A stretch of 59,592 nt of DNA from Acanthaster planci (GCF_001949145.1 NW_019091432.1:1948760-2008351), one strand, 5' to 3'; numbered from the stretch's first letter, positions 12,701 through 25,840 are shown. The notes: generated by a model not told the origin, from the letters alone. Numbers and translations: made by a program.

Positions 12701-14507
12701 TTTCTGACTGTTTTATTTCAGCTCTTAGGTAGTTTGAATTTCCACGATCTGGCTCACCATGCCTTAATTGGCAATCAGATCATAGTCAGATGTAACTTCA
12801 AAAGCACTCTTCACTCCTTCTTTGAGGTCCTCAAGGTAAGCCAAGAACAAATGGAGAACAAAAACTACTTTTCTCCTATTTTCTTGGGACGAATACTGCA
12901 TTCCAGACTTGGCATTGTTTTAACCAATTATCAGTTGTGATTTGAAATTTTTTTGACTCCTGAAGGCTTTTTTTGGGGGGGGGGGTAATCCTTTACCTGT
13001 TGGAACCCATGGGGGAGGCATGGAGATTAAGCTGGCTCTTGTGGTAAATTTTACTTGTGACGTGACAACTATTGAAAGCCATTTTGAAATGACTTGCCTG
13101 AAACAACCCTTTATTATTTTTCAGAGTACACCATTTCCACTCAGGAGTCACAACTCAGTTCTTGTTCACTAATTGAAATGGCTTTTCCCAGTCAAAAGTC
13201 TTTGTCTTTCTTTAGCTCTTCATTGAAACTCACCTCAGTACTAAACTTTCTTGTCTATCACTTTTGTCACCATTTTTCTAACCTATGTCTTGTACCCAGA
13301 CACTCTTGCCGGTTGGCTGCTGCCACATCATCACCTACAGCGATCACTATGAGGAGTCCTTCAAGTGCAACTTTCTGGGTATGTCCCCGAGCACCAGCCT
13401 CCCGGGCCACGTCAAGGCCTCAGAGTTCTTCATCCTCTTGGACATCATCAGTCCCAGCCACCCACCCCGGGAATGCGAGAGGGTGATTGTCAAGGAAGCA
13501 GACCCGTTCCACGGCTTTGGCATCGCTATGGTTAGCACGGGGTCCTTGCCTGATAAAGGTGAGACTCATTACTACTTCTGGACAAACAGATGAGTTAAAA
13601 AGTATTTCGTTTTCTATGCCAAAGAAGTTTTTCTGAGTGTCTGTTGAAACTGTGTGAAAAGTTTAAGATCTACATATAGATAAATTTTAATAGCACTGTA
13701 TATTAAAGTATAGTTGTTTATTCTCATTTTACAACTTCTTTATCGTCAGCACCTACGATTCTGACCAAGATTGAGAATATCTTGGATAACAGAAACCTGA
13801 ATCAGGAGGTGATAACAGCCTTTCTGGTTGCTCTTAAAGAGGAATGGATGAAGTAAGTACTAACTTTCCGTTGGGATTTCTTCGGCCCCCCCTGGTTCAG
13901 TAGGTAATTTATCTATAGCATTGGTATTTATAAGGGTTTCAACATTTGTTTTAGTTTTTAGCATTTATACATTGCACCATAAGTAAACTTGTTTTGTTTT
14001 GTCAGCAAGTTATGATCAATGTTTCCATTCACGACTTTGTTCCCTACAGCAGTTGTAATTGAGTCCGGCCTGGTCTCAAGTGAGACGAATGGCTTTCACA
14101 CAGTTCATCTGAGTACCTTGCGACTTACCTCTAGGTTAAGTGACTAGTGAACGACTTTTTTATTCCAGCAACCGCAACTTTTTGAATCTACATGTATCTG
14201 TTATATGCAACAATGTTACGATGGACAGTACAAACTCATTATGGGACAGAATGATTTCCATACAGCACAAACATTAACTGGTCCCCCGTGCTTTGGTCTT
14301 GCTTTGGCAATCCACAGCAAAGTCAAGCTGCTTTTCAAGTTCACCCGGGCCGGTTCCCACACTGAGGAGGAGACAGAGAGGCTGTTGAAAATTCTCAAGG
14401 CAAAACCAGAGGACAAATCCCTTCTGAAATTCTGGATAACAGGACTCAGTTCTCAGTATCGCTCCCACCTGCTGACCACTTCCAGCATGGGTGCTTCTAA
14501 CTCGTGA
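9792..14507 (+). CDS. FLCN: Folliculin, complete, 8 coding exons
   Basis: Longin-DENN protein that with FNIP forms the lysosomal GAP for RagC/D, acting in amino-acid signalling to mTORC1 and TFEB. Exons: 9792-10031, 10281-10427, 10961-11512, 11900-12049, 12722-12835, 13300-13558, 13750-13852, 14318-14507; 1755 nt in frame, 584 aa, against 579 in human. The start [16 protein letters not shown] and the block [17 protein letters not shown] are diagnostic. The Rag-GAP arginine (Arg164 in human, in [10 protein letters not shown]) is conserved as Arg161 in [10 protein letters not shown]. The DENN part covers exons 4-8 and ends [17 protein letters not shown]. The acidic linker between longin and DENN parts is shorter than in vertebrates. 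The exon 3/4 junction has a second in-phase choice: donor after 11450 with acceptor before 11898. Confidence 0.96.
10123..10154 (+). repeat. Terminal fragment of the 44465-44707 MITE family, in FLCN intron 1
   Basis: The string TTTTGTGCTTAAGCAGCTCT, followed by ATGAAATTGGCC, is the same as the right end of the inverted-repeat element in METTL22 intron 4. The upstream part from about 10088 is only loosely like the other terminus, so this may be a decayed compact copy. Confidence 0.7.
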
Positions 14508-15354
14508 TTTTCTGGCAGAACAAGTCTGTTGCGTTTGAGGAAAGATTACCGCCAAGAGTACCTCTCTTCTCCCATCATGGAATATTTTGGTCAAAAACTC
14601 ACACAGGGAGAAATGAAAGTTCTTGTAGATCTGATAGAGTTCTATTTAAGTCATTGAGTTACCGATTGATTGTCACTGGACCACGTCATCAGGTCTCAAA
14701 TTTCAACGAGACCTGCAAGGTTTAGTGTACTATATTGGTGATACTAAGTTGACATCATGGCAAGCATGTTTGGAGTGACTTTAATTCACATTGTGGGTTT
14801 TCTGGTTTGCATGTGTATGTATGTTCAAAATCAAAATATGATTAACATTGGAAAAGTGCCAAATTGAGAAAGTATCAGTTGAAGCCTGTTAATTCCTTCC
14901 GGCTTGTTAATCAGTGATAGCTCATTATAAAGGTGCAATTTACATTTTAATATGATTCAGGGTGTTGTTTAACATTACTATATTTCCATTTAAGTTATAC
15001 CAAATGTCCTGGTTTACGTAGCATTTGGCACGGTCCGTTGTCAGAGAGAACATTCGCGAATCGTCTTCAGAGAAAGTAAGGCTACTTCCCCCACGGTTTT
15101 ATTTCTTTAAGAGTCACTTTCACGAACAGTTTTTGTTTGCTGCTTTTTAATCACGTCTGGAACGTGTGGCAAAACCTTCAATCCTGTAACATTTAAAGTT
15201 GCATGAGAATATATAAATTAACCTTGATTGTGGGTTATAGAAAGGAAAGAATACCAAAAGGATTTCTCTTCAGATGAGGAATGTTTGTTATTCACTTCAA
15301 TAGATTTGGTTTAATTTGATATCATAATTTTGTACAAAGTGCATTAATTTCATC

Positions 15355-15360
15355 AATAAA
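15355..15360 (+). terminator. Candidate FLCN poly(A) signal
   Basis: AATAAA about 850 bases after the FLCN stop codon, in AT-rich sequence with no other gene between. It would give a 3' UTR of roughly 0.85 kb. Confidence 0.4.
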
Positions 15361-15853
15361 TGAAACAACATTGTAGACAATTTTTATTAAACAAGATCTG
15401 ATTAAATAATGTACACTTTTTGAAGTGTTCAAAAAAATCCAAATCAAGTTGAAAAAAGTGGATCTATTTTTGGCATTTCTGCAGTTTTAGTTGTCGTATT
15501 ATACACATTTGGTATTGTTTACCCGTACAAATAGCCTTGACTAAAAAGAAAATTACATGAGAAATAACTTTTGCCAAACTCAAAAATCCAGTTATCAGCA
15601 CACATTTTTTGGACAAATTTTGCACTGGTCTCTCAATCAACCATACTTCTAATGGAAAATTAAAAACCAACACGAAGGAGTGGGTCACTCACAATTAACA
15701 TGATATTTGTTTTGTTTTATTTTGCATGTGTATAGCTGATAATCCCCGCATAAACTGATCTCGAATATGATTGACTTCACCTGCAGTTTAACAGATGTTA
15801 GCACAGACTTTCTACATATTATATTTTACAACAGGTCAAATATAACTCGTCGG

Positions 15854-16197
15854 GTGCCCGGCAGAAGGGCGTAAGCGCACTTACGCCCTTTCGCCAGGAA
15901 GCATGATCACAGCAGAAAAAATGTTCCCGGCAAAAGGGCGTAAGAAACACACTCTTTTTATTTAGTAAAAACGGATATAATTTACTACAAAATCAACCAG
16001 GGCTGTACAAAAAGCAACCTTTGAACAACTTATTAAAGGACTTGGGCATTTTTTTTAAACTTTTGTCAAGAAATCTTCATGTTTCATTAAAATACAATAG
16101 TTGCATACTTCCGTCCTTTTGCCGGGAAAATTTTTTTTTGCAGTGATCATGCTTCCCAGCAAAAAGGCCTAAGCGCTTACGCCCTTCTGCCGGGCAC
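15854..16197. mobile_element. Foldback element with GGGCGTAAG-rich inverted arms
   Basis: The left arm starts GTGCCCGGCAGAAGGGCGTA at 15854 and runs to about 15950; the right arm, about 16110-16197, is its inverted copy and ends TACGCCCTTCTGCCGGGCAC. The arms also share the AAGCATGATCAC block. The middle is AT-rich. Each arm carries its own smaller palindrome around AAGGGCGTAAG, so the structure is nested. No coding capacity and no clear target duplication are visible. Confidence 0.75.
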
Positions 16198-19100
16198 ACA
16201 ACAAACTGAACTAACAGGAGCGGCAATTTGCAATGAGCACATCTTGACAACCCGAAATAATCAGGGACAAAAATCTTGTTTGAAAAACTTACAAATTTCT
16301 AGGGTTGCAAATAAATTTGAAAATGCAACAAACAATATTTCAGAATAACAAGACAACATATGACAATTATATACATTACATCATAAATTCTACTTAAATA
16401 AGTATCACATATTCAATCACATATTTAATGTTTAATAACATTAAGTGAGTGCCTAAATGGTAATTTATATTTTTTGGATAAAAAGTGCCAATTACATGTA
16501 GATTTACATTTAAGGTGCTATTCAGTTCAAAGTGCATGATTATCTTTACAGTACAAGTTTGATTTTTAAACTAACAGAAAGATAAGGAACACTTAAAAAT
16601 TAAAAATGCAGTACTGTTGTTAATTTCAGAATGTAACTGTGCACATTCACAAAAACAATCTTATTTCCCAGATTTTGTGACATAGTATTTGAATAATAGT
16701 TACATATCAGAATCTAATACAGTATGGAGGCACATGACAGTCCCCACAATTTTCCTTTCACATGTTCCTTAACCTGGCACACACACAAGCACATACATAC
16801 GGTATTCATCAAGGAACTATTCAAATTCAAGTGGTATAGCCAGGGTCTAGCAAACGGGTCTTGGGGAAGTGGTGGGGGAGTGAATGGGAGTTCCCAATTT
16901 TCTTAAAGGGGGCATTCCATGGTTTCAAACTGGAGGGCACATGGTCATACACATGTAGGTGGGGAAAGAACAAGCATCATAAGGCCAAACAAAAACTTCA
17001 TTGTGTTTCCTATTACATTGAAAAATAAATTAGGGTGGTTGGTTGGGTAAAATATTTTTTTTACCCAAAATTTTTATAGCCCCAAAAATTAGGGTTGGAT
17101 GATGGTCTACATTTGGGGGGGGGGTATATTTGTAACAGGTACTAAGTCAGTGTCAGATTCATGCTGTACATTTGTATGTCAATATTATATATCAGCACTG
17201 TGATTGAGTAGTAAAGCAGCTGGTTGTTGAAATACAAACACACAAGCCGTCCATCTCATGCCAAAAAAATCTGAACAATTTATACAATGTACAGGACGAT
17301 GTGTATGTACACAAAATTAGGCTTGGGGCAAGGCACCATAAGTTTTCATATTTTATTGATTTGTCGAATGAAAAGATATAGGTTCCGCGTGATTTTCCAG
17401 GTTGAGTTAGGTAACCAGAAAAACAGATATTTTTCGTTTGGCCTAAAAGGGGTTGTCGAGGGCACGGTTTTGAGTGGGCCAGCATTCCAATCAACTTCTC
17501 ATTAATTTTGGTTTTAGTAAAGGATTTGCAGCCAAGGAAGGTTGTAAATTAAAACCTACAGTTCTTGCGCAATTCTACTAGGCAGACCGATACGGTGGGG
17601 GCATATCCTAAAGTACTTACTCATGCTGTCCAAACTTGACCACCTGTAATAACCTTCCCAATATGCTTTAATAGGCCTGTGTACTGATGACATCACTCTT
17701 TGTTTATATGTGCCCTTTCCTATGGAGCCTGTGGGGGCTCATAGTCCACTGAGCACCACAGGAAGGCACAGACGTAATCAAAGTGTGGCATCATCAGTGC
17801 AGAGGTCTATTGAGGTATTCATCATTTCAGTATCTTACAATGTTGCAATCAAGACCTTCACAAGACCATCACATCCTCACAAGATCTGTGCTCTGCATTC
17901 AAGTCACAAGCTATTCAACTGAATTGTAACAAAACTATTTCCGGTGTCATTGTTCACCCTATTTTTTTTGTGTCTGGTCTCCCGACTGGGCTTGTGTGAT
18001 CTTGTGATGGTCTCAACATTAATATTGATATCTGAATAATTGTCGGAGCATCTTTTCACTGTTTCATACTCCCTTTCAATTCATCCAAGAAGTAACAGCT
18101 GAGTTACAGCCAGAGCTGAGAATACATGTAAGTGTAAAGAAGTGACTGGGTTCACTTGGAGAAGGAGGCGTGGCTTGAAAGGGTCACACATCAACTCTAT
18201 GGCAGCGATTAAACTAATGAGCAGGATGGATTCATGAAGATAACTGAGTGTATATATGATGCCCAGATAAAAAACCCAGAGATTGATGAGTTGCAACTGA
18301 CCAGAATGATTTTGGGATGAAGTACCAATCTTGAAGAAACTGTGATTTAATAATGGAAAGAGTAGAACTGAAAGCAGTGGTGAAATCTTGCAAATATGGA
18401 ACAGGAAACCATGGTGATTAGGAAAAAAACAAAGTAAAACGCCATAAGTTTACTGGAATATATATACACGTACCCACTGAACGATGACTTCAATGTACGT
18501 GTAACGTTACCATTATCCCAGAATAAAGGCGCCTTTCCATATGTATATTTTTTGTTGTGTTGCATACAGGATGTGTTCATACGTTTCACTTTCACGGACA
18601 CGAAAAACGATCCATTAACATAACACACGTATGCGTTGCGTTCGGCCGTTCACCCCGGGAGGGATTTTGACGGATACACAATGCTTGGCTCAAGTGTTGA
18701 CGGGCAAAATGGACGGGCGCCTTAAAACTAAAATCTGTACTCCAGACTCCTCTATTTTGGATACCGACACAAGAATCACTCTATCATCTTACAATACCAA
18801 GACTAAAGAATAAATGGGTGTACTCACAATTGTCAGCAATGCACAGTAAAAGCAAAGTCAGAGGTATTCTGGTCAGCGATACATTATATTGGCAAACTTG
18901 GTTCAGGGTGGAGTGTATGGTGAAAAGGGACCAAATGTTTGGGGGCACATAACTGATTACCGCTCGGTCGTCCAAGAGTGAGCGACTTTCTTACAGTAGG
19001 TATATCCTGAGATTGTTAAGTTTGCCACGTAAGCACAACTTTCTGGCTAGCTGTTCCACATGTAGAACCAGTACAGTGACTGTTCACATTTCCAATGGCT

Positions 19101-19566
19101 GAAGCATGGTTATCCTTTCTGGGAACGGAAATCAATGATTTGACTCCTGCTACATCGGCAAGTCTTTCCAGAAAGCCAATGGTAGGGATGCAGTTCTTCC
19201 AAGCCTGAAACTGGTGGGCCATTGCTTTGAATGCATTTGGGGTTGAGCAATCAGGTCTGTCTTTTAAGTGTCATCTTTAAGTACTATCCATTGGAATTTA
19301 GCCAAGGATCTCAATGGCAGGCAGTGAAATATCTACAATAGACTTGCAACATAAAAGTGTTCAGATGTCGGGCACGAAACAACACTTTGACGTAGCACTG
19401 AAGAAAGAACCGCACCGCTGTTGGCGAGAAGTATAAAGATCTAGTTCAACTGCAGAACTGGTTCCTACCTCAGCTGATTAATTTTGACCAGTCTGCACTT
19501 GTTCACATTATATCACAAATCCATTCGATAAATCCTGGACAAGTCTCAAACCCTACAGTTTCCTGT
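16198..19566. other. Intergenic, no gene seen
   Basis: AT-rich DNA between the 3' ends of FLCN and the minus-strand phosphoesterase. It holds homopolymer G runs (17114-17122) and a T-rich patch near 17050. Frames are short and lack family resemblance. It probably contains the phosphoesterase 3' UTR just below 19567, but no clear minus-strand AATAAA was found. Confidence 0.5.
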
Positions 19567-19706
19567 TCATCTCCACCACCTTGGTTTTTGCAATTTTGCC
19601 CAGAGGAGGGCAACCCCGACAATGACGCCAAACACGGCATAGCGGTACAGCTGTTTGTAGCGTGACGGCAGCACAAGCAATGCGTAGTGTACTCCTCCTT
19701 CTGGAT
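19567..19706 (-). other. Alternative last exon B of the phosphoesterase
   Basis: A second terminal exon 169 bp downstream of exon A. Its acceptor (a long pyrimidine-rich stretch, then CTACCTAG) gives the same phase and Asp codon: DPEGGVHYALLVLPSRYKQ, LYRYAVFGVI, a hydrophobic segment, then QKPRWWR and TGA. Homology to exon A is plain in the protein, so it arose by exon duplication. Use in transcripts is not shown by the sequence. Confidence 0.75.
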
Positions 19707-22700
19707 CTAGGTAGAACACAAATTCCAGAAGTGAATGGGAAAACAAACAGGAAGTTTCTCGAACATTCTGTTCCCACGCTGGCTAATAATACGTGCGATT
19801 GTGGACGCTGTGCCAATGGCTACCTTGATGAAATGTGGTGCAAACTCGGGTAAGAACTTTGGTATGACGCAGAACTATCTCCTCCTCCGGATGGAAATAA
19901 ATGTCCACACAATGACTATGGCTGCAAACACCCCAAACATGGCATAGCGATAGAGCTGCTTGAACCTTGACGGCAGCTCTAGTAATGCATAGTGAAGGTT
20001 TCCAGATTCATCTGTGTAAAGCACAAATCCCAGATATCTGTTAGTTGCAAAGAAGTAAAACTGGCTGAGCTTTGTTGACAACACACCGACTATCGAGTCC
20101 AACTTTTATCTGACCACATTTTCTAGGTTGCCAGGCATGGATGCCTGCAGTGCATAACCATTGCTGTTGTACAGCTACAATGCAAACTCAATTCAAAGCT
20201 GAGCTCACTCAAACTTTGAAAGTACCAGATTTTTCTACAGGCGCAAAAATGTCACCTCTGTCCATCTTGGATTCATCAAAACGAGGACCTCTGCAAACCT
20301 AGCTGATCTAATAATCAAGGGTCAAGGGACCAGCAACACCGACACTGACCAACATTTATGACTCTAACTCACCAATGACTGCGGCGGCATATGCCATGTG
20401 TGGCACACCCATCCTGTAGCTGCATGTTGGAATTCTATACTCCTCTGTGACAAAGCTCTGCTCTTCTGGAGTGAGGTCAGCGATGGGTCTCTTCTCTATT
20501 TTGTAGACTCCCTTGAATGTCTCCACCAGCTTGGACAGACTGTGCTTGACAAAGCCTGACTGTTAACAGAGTTTGGAGAGGGAATGACAACTAGTTATGA
20601 AATTTAAAAAAAAAATTGTCAATGTCCAGGGTGAAAGATTGGAATTGCCCAGTTCTCTAGTATAACAGCTTCAGCAGAGATTTTTCCAGTTTTCAAGACA
20701 TCTCTCGGTGTAAGACTTGGACTCTTGTTCTAAAGTATATATATGTCCCTGAGCAGGATCATTTTCAGCAACTCTCTTTCCTCCATCCAGAGGGCAACAG
20801 TAAAGGAGCAGTTTGGTCTCAGTGCTAGAAAATGACAATGAGCACGTCAATGAATGTACTAGTTGGCGTACACAAAGCTCTTTAGGATGGTTAGCAGTCT
20901 TCGCCAATCAACGCATGCCCAACAGCTAGGAATAATACTTGATTTAACTTCTTGAGCAATGGCTGGTATGAGCTGTCCTACAGGTGCTGCAAAACATTAC
21001 AATGACAATGACATATGTCATATGGGCATATCGCTCACAATGCTTTACTCTGTAATGGCAATGAGATCAAGATAAAGTGGTATCAACGTTTGATGTACTC
21101 TTCAGAAAACTTACACGATGTGAATGAGCACTGAAAGCACATTGAGGTCTCAGAGTACGTAATACCTGCAGACAAACAGAATTCCAAATGACATCTACAC
21201 ATATAGATGTAAACAACAGAGAGGAACAGGTCAACCAGCATCAATTATTCAAAAGTGAGCGGTGCCATCATCAAGCCAACAAATTCAGTAATATTAAACT
21301 TGGTTGTAAAGGCCAATTCGTACTTGGTGCCAAAGTGAATGCAAACACAAAATCATGACATCAGATCAAACACTCACACTGCTAATCTGTAAAAGTTAAA
21401 CGCATTTCAATTTAAGCAAATTTCACTGCAAATATTTTGTGAAGTCAAATTTGCTTTACTTATCACATTCTGAAGAAGCATGAGCCAGCCTTAATGTTGA
21501 AAGTGTTACCACTGAACTTAACTCATACATGTAACTGTATTCAAAGATTCAACACTAATCTACTGTACATTCTCAGTGAAGTAGGAGCCAAAATGGTCAA
21601 CTATAATGTGCATGCCCAACGGGTTAACCTATCTTAAAGGGATAAACATTGCATCCTGAACCTGACATAAACTACACCTACCTCTATATGTCTGTACAGC
21701 ATGGTGCTTGACATGCCTATATGTGACAAGACTATTCTCACGGTGGATTCCTTGGACTGATCAGCCATCTTTTCAAGCTCTGCTTGCAGTATCTGATCTT
21801 TTTCTTTACCCACAACGTGTAAATATGGCAAAAAATCAATCTGTGCAGAGAGGAAACGACAGGGGAATAAACACCTCCGATATATACACACACCAGGACT
21901 TCAAAAAGTGATGATTGTTGTACTGCTGTGTGGCTTTTGGTTACACAGAGCAACTCATAAATGGCTTTCAAGAAATTTTAATTTGTAACTTGACTTACAG
22001 GGGTGAATGATGAAATCCTGACATGTTCCTACAACAAGCCATAAAAGGGCAAAAAGGGTGGCTCACTCACATTAAACTGTATAGCCATCATCTATGCAAA
22101 GTTTTCTCCAGGATATTTGAATTAAAATGATGTAAACTGCTTCTAAATAATCCTCAATAAATCTACACAATGAACGAGTACTTCCCTTAGGTGCATCAAG
22201 TTACATTTGCCCCACTTAATTTGCCTGGGTTCAAATACCACCAAAGGCAGTGAACAGATTTCTGCTGTAAACAAATTGTCAACAACTCTCCCTTAGAAGA
22301 GACGATTAAATAGAAGAATACCTTGAAGAATGTAATGTGTTTGTAGTGAATAGCTTCTGTCAGTGGGCCAAAATGTTTTTCAAATCGTTTAATCTTGGCC
22401 TCTGTCAGGGGGTCTGACCCTTCACCACCAATGTCATTGTCGCCGGAAAGATGAATCACGACAGACTGGGGAAGAAAAAGTTAAAAAAAAAAAGATTGCC
22501 GTGATCTGAATATTTGTTCTGTCAAAACTTTTTTTCAGCGCTTCAGGACAGGAGATTAAAGGTTGACACGGTTCAAATTGAACTAAAGACCTCCGCTTAC
22601 AAACACAGCTCAGTGTTTGATTTGATAAAAGCTTGCTCATTACACATTTTGGCTAATTATGCATATCATACCTCAATAGGTGAAATTAGACAAAAATCGC

Positions 22701-24270
22701 TCAAAATAATTTTTAATCAGCTGGCCCATATATCAAACTTGCATGAAATGTCATATGAAAAGCACCATCATAAAAATTACACTGTCACTATAAGCCAAAA
22801 GGTCAGCTCGTTGGTGAGACTGTTAATTTCACATACACATCTCTTGCACAGACCCGAGTCTGTATTTATACAACAAAAGGTCAATGGTCAGAAAGTGTCC
22901 CATGTCTTGTAATAATATCTGTTAATCCTCTAAAGTAAGGTCTAATACCCAACCTCAACCAAAGCATTGCAGCCAGTTGGTCAGATGTCACATTCAGTAA
23001 ACACATGAGATGTATCACTTCACGTAAAATAGCAGCTTTATCATTTTGTTAAGTGACTGATGGATTCCTTCCTCATGGATAAAAATTGTAGACTACCTTC
23101 ATGTATTCAGGTACTGCAAAAAGCTCCTTGAACCTCTTGGCATATATTTCAAATTCGACATCCGTTGATATACTGCCCTCGTCTAATAAATCACCCATTG
23201 TGACAATCACGTCTGGTTGGATGTATCCCAATGCCTCCTGGAAGTACTTCTGCAAGTACGTGTCCGCATCCCACCTACAACACAAAATGGAAGATTTCCA
23301 CGGACCTGTTTGATTCTATCATAAACCGTAAGTCCAAACTCCTTCACAATCTAACATCTGATTCTGCAATATCTGAATGGATATAACATCTGAGATATTT
23401 TTAATGGAAACCCTCCTGGATCCTTTTAAGTCCTCAAAATGACCAGGAAAGTAATAGCACACTCTTTGTACTCCTGCTTTCAAGGGGCACCAATAACCAT
23501 AAAATTCCATTCCATTCCTACAAACTCCATCAAAACCTGATGGAGTTTGGAGGATCAGAGAGTGAAGGCTAATACTTGTCTTTGAGTGTAAGGAACATAC
23601 TGAACCTTTACAGCACAGTGTATGAAGTTGAAATACTCAAGAAGCTTCTGATTTATAAACAAAGATGTCCAGAGAGTTATAAAATGTTCTGGCTTTCCCA
23701 ATGTCTCTAGAAGATTGCAGGTAATCCCAATGCGCATACTGAGCATAGATAAATCTAACTTCTACTATGTTATCCCCTTAAAAAACGGGAAAACCTAACG
23801 TTCAGTGCATCCATTAGAGCAGCTTCCATCAAGATAATCCTGACTTCAGATTGTCGTGTGGGGACAAGGTCAAACCTGAGACAACTCAAAAAAATTTGAT
23901 GGAATATTCACTTAATAATGTTGGTATAGTGAGAGGGACGTTGCCGGTTAAATAAGTTCCACTGCACTGACTCACTGAGTCAATTTTTGTTTGAATACCT
24001 TGTGATGTACCCCAGAATGGCAGGCTCGTCCCGGTAGCCCTGAATCTGGGGATCACCCACAAACAGAATCCGAACAGGATCATGAAGGGTCCCAGACTGC
24101 ATCCTGGCAGGATTTGCGGTGCTGCCTGTCGGATCCACGATGGACTGTCTGGCCCGTGTCCACTGGCTCTGCTTGAGGAGGTAGAACTCGAGGTACTCAT
24201 TGTAGATGATCAGCCCCAGGGCACTCACCATCAGCATGGTGTAGCAGGAAGGTGGGGCAAATTTCTGCAT
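19567..24270 (-). CDS. Cdc1/Ted1/PGAP5-type membrane metallophosphoesterase, complete, alternative last exons
   Basis: Relatives act in the ER/Golgi, removing ethanolamine-phosphate side groups from GPI anchors during protein export. Exons: 23999-24270, 23097-23274, 22322-22465, 21682-21840, 21115-21165, 20373-20559, then either 19875-20011 (375 aa) or 19567-19706 (376 aa); both are in frame. One N-terminal membrane segment lies near residues 10-32 and one C-terminal near 350-370. Phosphoesterase blocks: VGDPQIQG (73-75), MGDLLDEG (118-124), SGDNDIG (157-163), LSHIG (His238), FSAHSHR (His265, His267). Usual DxH and GNHD histidines are replaced by Gln75 and Asn160; as I recall, DPQ is also seen in Cdc1-like members. 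A conserved block after the catalytic part reads PTCSYRMGVPHMAYAAAVI. The exact orthologue (MPPE1/PGAP5 or a separate Cdc1-like paralogue) is not settled. Confidence 0.85.
19875..20011 (-). other. Alternative last exon A of the phosphoesterase
   Basis: Starts after GCTTTACACAG on the minus strand, completes the split Asp codon from exon 6, and encodes DESGNLHYALLELPSRFKQ, then LYRYAMFGVF, a hydrophobic segment and a basic tail SIRRRR before TAG. The dibasic tail resembles an ER-retrieval-like end. Confidence 0.8.
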
Positions 24271-25416
24271 GATGACTGAATGACTCCACCCTCAAGTGAG
24301 CAAAAATTAAGCAACAACAAAATTAGAACTCACAACTACTGTTAAAAAAACTTATAAAGAAACTCCACATGCCTGCCCTTAGTATGACAACTAATCATAG
24401 TTGACAGTTTGCATGATGGTTGTCCATCACGGTAGCCAAGAAATTCAACCATTTTTAGTTTACAGAACTTTCTCTCTGACAAAGGTATGCAATTTGGGCT
24501 TTGACAAAAATGAGGAAATTCCAATCTTGCCAAGACTTTGTACAATGTTTTTCAATTTTTCAATGGCATGAGTATGAAGTGAAAAGCGAGGAAATCAGCT
24601 GATCCTAGGAAAATTTGCATGCCTGCTGACATGCTCCTACTCATTTCATTTGCAACTAGACTTCTTATACATGTAAATGCAAATGGAACAACTAGCCATG
24701 TACGGTACGTCATATGTGAGTGTGGGTGAGTTTGTTTCTGCATTCAATTGGGGATCCTGAACAATAGAGGACAATAAGGTCCCCGATTGACAGAGGGTCC
24801 CCGATTGACAACTGTGTACAAAACATATGGGTGGTCTTCTGAAAAAGTTAAAGTACAAACAAAAGAGGAACAATAGGGGGTCCCCAGTTGCAGGCAAATA
24901 CACACTTGTACTGTGTGTTTGTGTGTGAAGGTAGCTGCATGTTCTCTCCTGTATGTCTAGCATTTAATTGGGTTTCTTCCATTCCACACACTGTGCAAAT
25001 GGAAAAAGTCCCATGCATGGATATCAGCTGAAACCAGTGTACACAAAAGGCTATATTGCTGTTATAAAAATTCTATCCCTTGTTAGAATATTGCCACTTT
25101 CTGATGGCTGATATAACACTGTCAAGACTTGAGAAAAATCAGTATTGTTCGTGTCTGAATATATTCTCGTCACACCCCCTCACTTCTAGAACTGGCCCAT
25201 CTGTCCCTTCACAGCATAAGTGTGCACGTGATTAACAGGTTGGCCATTTATGATTGATGACAAAATGTAGGCCCAACAATGGCAACATGCTTATTGAAAT
25301 TTAAGACCTGGGCAACCCAAGCAACCCTTGAACCGGTCAACTGGTAGTCCAAGTGCTTTTCAATGCAGTGATCAAATCTTCAAAGTATACTCATCAGTGA
25401 CGTTAATATTACACAT

Positions 25417-25606
25417 GGATGTACGGACGCCACTTGACACCCTGTGCACAAACCCTGTGAGATTGGTCTGAGTAAGTGCTCTCTCACTGTCACTGTGGTC
25501 TGTACTGTCAGCATAGACGATGCATGAACTGACATGACTGATCTCTTCTGGACATGTTTTTGCTTTCTGATGGCTATAAAGTCACTGTATGGAAGGAATA
25601 CTAGCA
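25417..25606 (+). repeat. Dispersed repeat, copy 1 of 3
   Basis: Shares CACTTGACACCCTGTGCACA, GAGATTGGTCTGA and CTTTCTGATGGCTATAAAGT with the copies at 26461-26633 (opposite strand) and 40861-41010 (same strand). Ends are conserved more than the middle, as expected for an old non-autonomous element. A further partial match of the CTTTCTGATGGCT end lies near 25097. Confidence 0.75.
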
Positions 25607-25840
25607 TGCCATGACTGGCGTCCGTATATGTAACTCTTCCCTCAATATAATTTTTAAAAAAAGCTATTGTAAAAGTTTATAAAACGCACTGGTTTTAAAT
25701 CCAAACTCATTCACGATCTTCAACTTTCAGCCAAACCATCTCCAGCTCAAAAATAATGAAATCCCACCTCTGCAAACTAACTGCACATTCTCAACCCGAA
25801 TATGTTGCGCACCCGACTAGTGACTACAGAATAAACTAAA

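Noticed and set aside
18081-18296. Hydrophobic 71-residue minus-strand frame as a third phosphoesterase terminal exon
   Set aside because: It lacks the YALL...LPSR...KQLYRYA block shared by the two real alternative exons.
22514-22912. 132-residue plus-strand frame
   Set aside because: It lies within an intron of the minus-strand phosphoesterase, is AT-rich and resembles nothing.
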